From JAIXUI01 sp943373175 (lineage in GTDB: Bacteria > Bacteroidota > Bacteroidia > UBA7662 > JAIXUI01): a stretch of 64,000 nucleotides of DNA. Made by a program: the position numbers and the translations under genes. Below are positions 63,801 through 64,000 of the stretch, piece by piece. Below the pieces are notes generated by a model. The model ran no database searches and was not told the DNA's origin. It was given only the letters and a program-made list of their open reading frames with translations. How positions within the stretch are numbered: position 1 is the stretch's first letter; each line of letters begins with the position of its first letter. The stretch spans positions 58,836-122,835 of the forward strand of contig CALSBM010000001.1 of the NCBI GenBank assembly GCA_943373175.1, given 5' to 3'.

Positions 63801-64000
63801 GCGGTAAGCATCGGCACCGGTACAGTTACCGTATTTGGTAACATTACTTACGCAGGTACAGGCCTCCAGACTCTTGCTGGCACAGGCACATTGGTATTTG
63901 GCGGCACAGGCACACAAATGATGAATGGTGGAGCAAGCGTACTGTTCAATGGAATAGTAAGTATTCTAACAGGTTCAACATTGAATACCAACAGCCTTAT
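54840..64000 (+). CDS. Giant multidomain secreted adhesin-like protein (3' end outside window)
   Basis: The reading frame from ATG 54840 to the window end has no stop in the parts read, giving over 3053 residues. The N terminus has about 34 polar residues before a hydrophobic core ending in PVNAQ, an extended signal peptide; an in-frame ATG at 54945 is an alternative. A choice-of-anchor/MAM-like sandwich (about 54990-55545) follows, then repetitive beta-helix-like sequence. About 57075-57560 resembles a BNR_assoc_N-like domain. Later parts are duplicated A-B-C modules, Ig-like repeats (59205-61150), PKD (about 60060-60350), GEVED (about 60350-60850, ending GETEDYTVNI), Fn3-like pairs (62690-63275), and another beta-helix-like start. 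A T9SS sorting domain would be expected beyond the window. The 158-base upstream gap has an inverted repeat, AATCACAA/TTGTGATT (54775-54799). Confidence 0.85.
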   Translation, partial: MYKNYLLKGTHGRTTRFVWRSDGSNSWFRNSYSLLMLGLVLLFALPVNAQTYLSENFESAFTGSPAAPSGWSQETVHTVAQPLNLRFWSRNVWSGSAWSSATGATQAVAPLSGVGVLWLDAANMGASTTMYMAQRVITPTVDLSGSVSPSVRFNLFWAAAGTAPNLKLIASNDGGTTWNMIAPITPGFFNGVSGWQQINIPIPAAYKVSGARFALEHANNNSGSNPFIDNFAIQEWNSGGANSFDASLGTINWSTTAAWNNGVVPNGDNDVVIPAGVTVTIDNVTNFVPRCRNLTINGTLNFGTGTANLLYAYGNVTVNNGGVLNLHNGNSSGRMLMLGGNLTVNSGAIINFSSSTTFFTPGTTLSTAGGLYLFGGAAQTVSINGSVNSGATTSTNRMPNLVVNNSGGVSFSGTAMSLSHTVNLYDGALNPTNLTFGVNSVSTSFAFNVVNGSFSATPTIDALTGNRNWVFNDNLTTIWRPTRVHNIATANFFQSGSVLGNLTMNTFAQLSANADITLGNGSLSVSLTTTRGIINMNGNTFILTSNVTGATPSLPTHDLAITGANFTYGSYIVGGVRVIYPNSGSATRTIPLGINTNNSSTSSQVNRAFGLVHTVASGDATGQVARFTVEAAPTDNATLPVTRVFSPRAFRMQMISGNFSSTSTTLQLAGGNFLGNSDNFNLGALADLRVVQATSLAGPWVTRSTTSGTGLIANNTNNTRTSATIAPGPITPIATNGEYFAWGTVSAIARSVPVDPVFTQYSGGAGSGNTFPGTNNALISRIAITGQGVNGTLNMTGLNVNMTATNTAHISAAKLWRSNVNSFTNPVLVATVNDPSIGGTQTAFSFSLNQPITGNGISDFFFVTYDISASAAATNTFDASYPIGGMTFSASGGAVAPVTYPAVLGDPAGALTITTTGGQLNYSVTRSTGVPWVPLTSANSFSGTNMTSAFWGSTTNTDDNTTIPINFPFPFTYAGSTVNSFRVCTNGWVSLNGAASSSTSFSNAASSIGGTLNTLVCPLWDDWQKTSSSNLGELYIDTQGVAPDRVLVIQWTSWGRFNVPAVSQNWQVKFYEGSNNIEFVYGPMTQMDGTANTEVSYTLGLFNRATSSSTFGPGSVLLQQEANTDKFSSANWDVSSGTASPHALNQVPACNSSILFTNNGILGTGSNKLAITNDEPVNAITLTALANGPTAFCDNFRNLGATASAGIANCSSISTGIPDDDVWFKFDVTTAVPNTQIALIPSFNMDGVIQVYSGTPGSLTPIACANSAGNGLGENLSLANLANGTYYIRVYHFGNGSTANTTTQVESNFILYVIAPVPPVNDNCSGAQTLTVGAGATTFTNVSGATLSTGIPSCGAGSPGNADDDVWFVVQGSGGRDSVVVSGNQLYDPVVQVYSGDCSNLNNLSCVNTIAPGGTEVITYQAVAGRNYFIRVYHQGSGTNANGFNIRVFNSRPCATTPVPGVVNGPDNYQLGDPGMTFTLTGNNTTAASVQWQTRISTTSTWTNLTLGSTSLTDFAPTVVGTHLIRAFSTTGGNCVNDTTPAVTITVSCTPVTPVAGTVGSASSSYFVSDNGTFNLTGNTGSVIQWQISVIGASGPYSNIGGATTSTLNYSFTLAGDYWIRAQVNTTTSSCMAPDFTAPFTANVICATTSPVAGTVSGPASIITSTNNTYTTTGQTGTIFTWQSSSSPTGPWTNISGGNTATLTYSTPTPGAVYLRYLISTTTNICQIPDSTAAFLVNASFPPTPVADFSTTVTSHTIGGIVTTLNLTENSTNNPTSWSWSISPSSFVFVNGTSSTSQNPQIQFTAVGTYSIELTATNAGGSSAPFTRTNYINVTLAYCNSAATSTANDDIGNFEVALGGSVLLSNGIDTLATTSNPSAVNTYSNFTGLTPINLQRLTTYGVRLFQINSAGHFPCQMAVFLDLNQNGVFETGELMSNSFVASTSAVGGNILTSTFNIPNTASLGLTRMRVVLQQTSTVLTLANACGTYTSGETEDYTVNIQTAPPCTQPPAIGSVSGSSSLIVTQTGTFNISGSSNISSVQWQSSTTGLPGSWTSIAGAIAMSQTLIANTVGNTFLRAFGMGGPGCPTADTTSSFTVVVTPIPELSYTVTRQTGVNYNSIISSGNNFSWPGTSTDDQMSSALDVSNLNFVYQGVPVISMRVNTNGFLTFLGNNTSSFGNTLTSTGALAQLSPYWDDLVAGNNPFTLAQLNASIKYLITGVSPNQVMTIEWSDMGRFNNVNLNFSFQVKLYEGSNRIEFVYGNNVPYDGVQNFDPTYSVGISSRVTTSSNYFVSQAFENTSNFTTGSTTGTSTDNLAIPPTCNSLIRFQPSVSLSLPTNAASTVTNDEPASAELISIPQGSYFDNCDVKVMRGATLNGTLTIPTCAPAPSLTALNDVWYTFSTTSGGQHTINIVPNGGYDVAFQLLRGTLSSMINDTCVNSGITGIRETVTRTLLPNTTYFLRVISINAPTSSVGSYGLAVFRVSAPPANDNCSGAVTLSANTPISSGNTGDATASTGFTSCGIGNANDDVWYSFNATGTFSTVTVVPGTGYNPVVQVLTGTCGTQTSVSCTNASGINGTETVNITTIPGTTYFVRVYDFSASTPSTGFNITWSSPVPSCPTLTAPANNLSTVNSANNLAFSWGSVTGGTITYRLQISDDPGFATTLVDSIGLTSTTATVNAVRFAESTTYFWRVLAVNSNGSSSSCTANSFSTIGTVPSCITSSTPASGATNVATNATLSWTAGGGTPTGYDVFFGLPGSMTLVSANQAGTTYAASGLTNNTIYQWRVVPKNANGDAVGCQARTFTTVPAAPANDNCATASSLTVNGTALIGQTSAFATQSQAPCTGAQANDVWYSFVANGANQNISVVGAGGLNAVVQLFSGSCGSLTNLSCVNNTGNNGAEAINATGLTTGQTYFVRVYNANAGLSSGTSFSIEVSNQITWNGSAWVGGTPGPGTSGTNITINAGSTAVLPSGTQFNNLYVASGGAVSIGTGTVTVFGNITYAGTGLQTLAGTGTLVFGGTGTQMMNGGASVLFNGIVSILTGSTLNTNSL
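57597..59204 (+). repeat. Adhesin module unit A-B-C, copy 1
   Basis: Three consecutive domains in the giant protein. A starts at 57597 (LNYSVTRSTGV), a sandwich with the recurring phrases RFN and YEGSNNIEFVYG. B begins near 58359 (DEPVNAI) and contains a DDDVWFKFD core and IQVYSG. C starts at 58797 (VNDNCSGAQTL), with DDDVWFVV, VVQVYSG and YFIRVYHQG. The same order recurs from 61152, which indicates an internal duplication of about 1.6 kb. The B and C modules resemble each other too. Confidence 0.75.
59205..60064 (+). repeat. Tandem Ig-like repeats in the giant adhesin
   Basis: Three consecutive repeats of about 95 residues start near 59205, 59490 and 59785. Each has a phrase like VAGTVSGP (or PGVVNGP), a WQ-containing strand (SVQWQTR, VIQWQIS, FTWQSSS), a small linker such as GPWTNISGG, and an ending strand. 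A fourth, more distant copy lies at about 60855-61150 (SVSGSSSLIV, SVQWQSSTTG). They look like extracellular Ig-like beta-sandwich modules. Confidence 0.65.
61152..62690 (+). repeat. Adhesin module unit A-B-C, copy 2
   Basis: The second copy of the three-module unit. A2 starts at 61152 (LSYTVTRQTGV), with GRFNNVNLNFSF and YEGSNRIEFVYG matching copy 1. B2 begins at 61875 (DEPASAE) with a NDVWYTF core. C2 begins near 62301 (ANDNCSGAVTL) with NDDVWYSF and YFVRVYDF. Offsets between the module starts are similar to copy 1 (about 720 and 1150 bases versus about 760 and 1200). Confidence 0.75.
63276..63655 (+). repeat. C-type adhesin module, additional copy
   Basis: A further copy of the C module: ANDNCATASSL, then ANDVWYSFVANG, VVQLFSGSCGSLTNLSCVNN and TYFVRVYNAN. 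It is preceded by two Fn3-like segments (62690-63275) rather than by an A-B pair. This indicates that C modules were shuffled or duplicated independently. Confidence 0.7.

Noticed and set aside
55238..63844. Many minus-strand open frames of 60-120 residues inside the giant adhesin
   Set aside because: They are shadows of the Thr/Ser/Gly-rich coding strand, which has few stops in the reverse frames. The plus-strand frame is continuous and has clear domains.
1..64000. Insertion sequences, prophage, CRISPR arrays, rRNA genes
   Set aside because: No transposase, integrase, phage structural gene, regular repeat-spacer array or rRNA core sequence was seen in any part of the window.

Overview
The window looks like chromosomal DNA of a Bacteroidota bacterium (order not resolved). 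Evidence: type IX secretion (T9SS) C-terminal sorting domains on several secreted proteins, promoter-like TAnnTTTG (-7) boxes, lipoproteins with acidic residues after the lipid cysteine, group II geranylgeranylglyceryl-phosphate synthase, a DUF4175-type membrane protein, the pheT / small coiled-coil gene / zapA / rny order, and almost no Shine-Dalgarno sequences. No transposase, prophage, CRISPR array or plasmid gene was seen.

Region by region. 1-6932 (all minus) is the end of a surface-polysaccharide locus. Overlapping genes encode a TviB/WbpO-type UDP-sugar dehydrogenase, a TviC/WbpP-type epimerase, NeuB, NeuC and NeuA homologues (a nonulosonic acid pathway), a D-2-hydroxyacid dehydrogenase, a formyltransferase and the start of a polysaccharide deacetylase. 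7393-11453 holds a secreted GH13 alpha-amylase-family enzyme and an SGNH hydrolase. 11820-13511 holds two plus-strand lipoproteins. 13569-18280 is pheT, a coiled-coil gene, zapA and rny. 18320-30834 is a long minus-strand housekeeping run: amidohydrolase, ybeY, an anti-sigma-like ATPase, the DUF4175 protein, xth, cyclophilin, omega-amidase, aminotransferase and nadA.

The most important non-coding signals are a cluster of seven DnaA boxes at 30944-31189, next to yidD-rnpA-rpmH, which is a strong oriC candidate, and two perfect palindromic parS-like sites at the two ends of ybeY (21871-21886 and 22249-22264), about 9 kb away. Together they suggest that the window covers the replication-origin and segregation region of the chromosome.

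32047-41730 (minus) carries rlmD, a PHP phosphatase, a bacilliredoxin, a PfkB kinase, tRNA-Asn, an aroE-dedA-comA-like-TPR operon, an Omp28-like lipoprotein and GGGP synthase. 41775-48250 (plus) carries a T9SS type B secreted beta-propeller/PKD protein, then psd, an MsbA-type exporter and a glycosyltransferase. 48251-51506 (minus) is a three-gene regulatory unit: histidine kinase, AraC-type response regulator, and an unrecognised protein with a possible HTH. 51954-54681 holds small conserved genes (ridA, a second dedA, a degenerate 3-hydroxyacyl-CoA dehydrogenase-like protein, an outer-membrane protein).

From 54840 to the window end one plus-strand reading frame stays open. It encodes more than 3050 residues of a multidomain secreted adhesin-like protein with internally duplicated modules and runs off the window.
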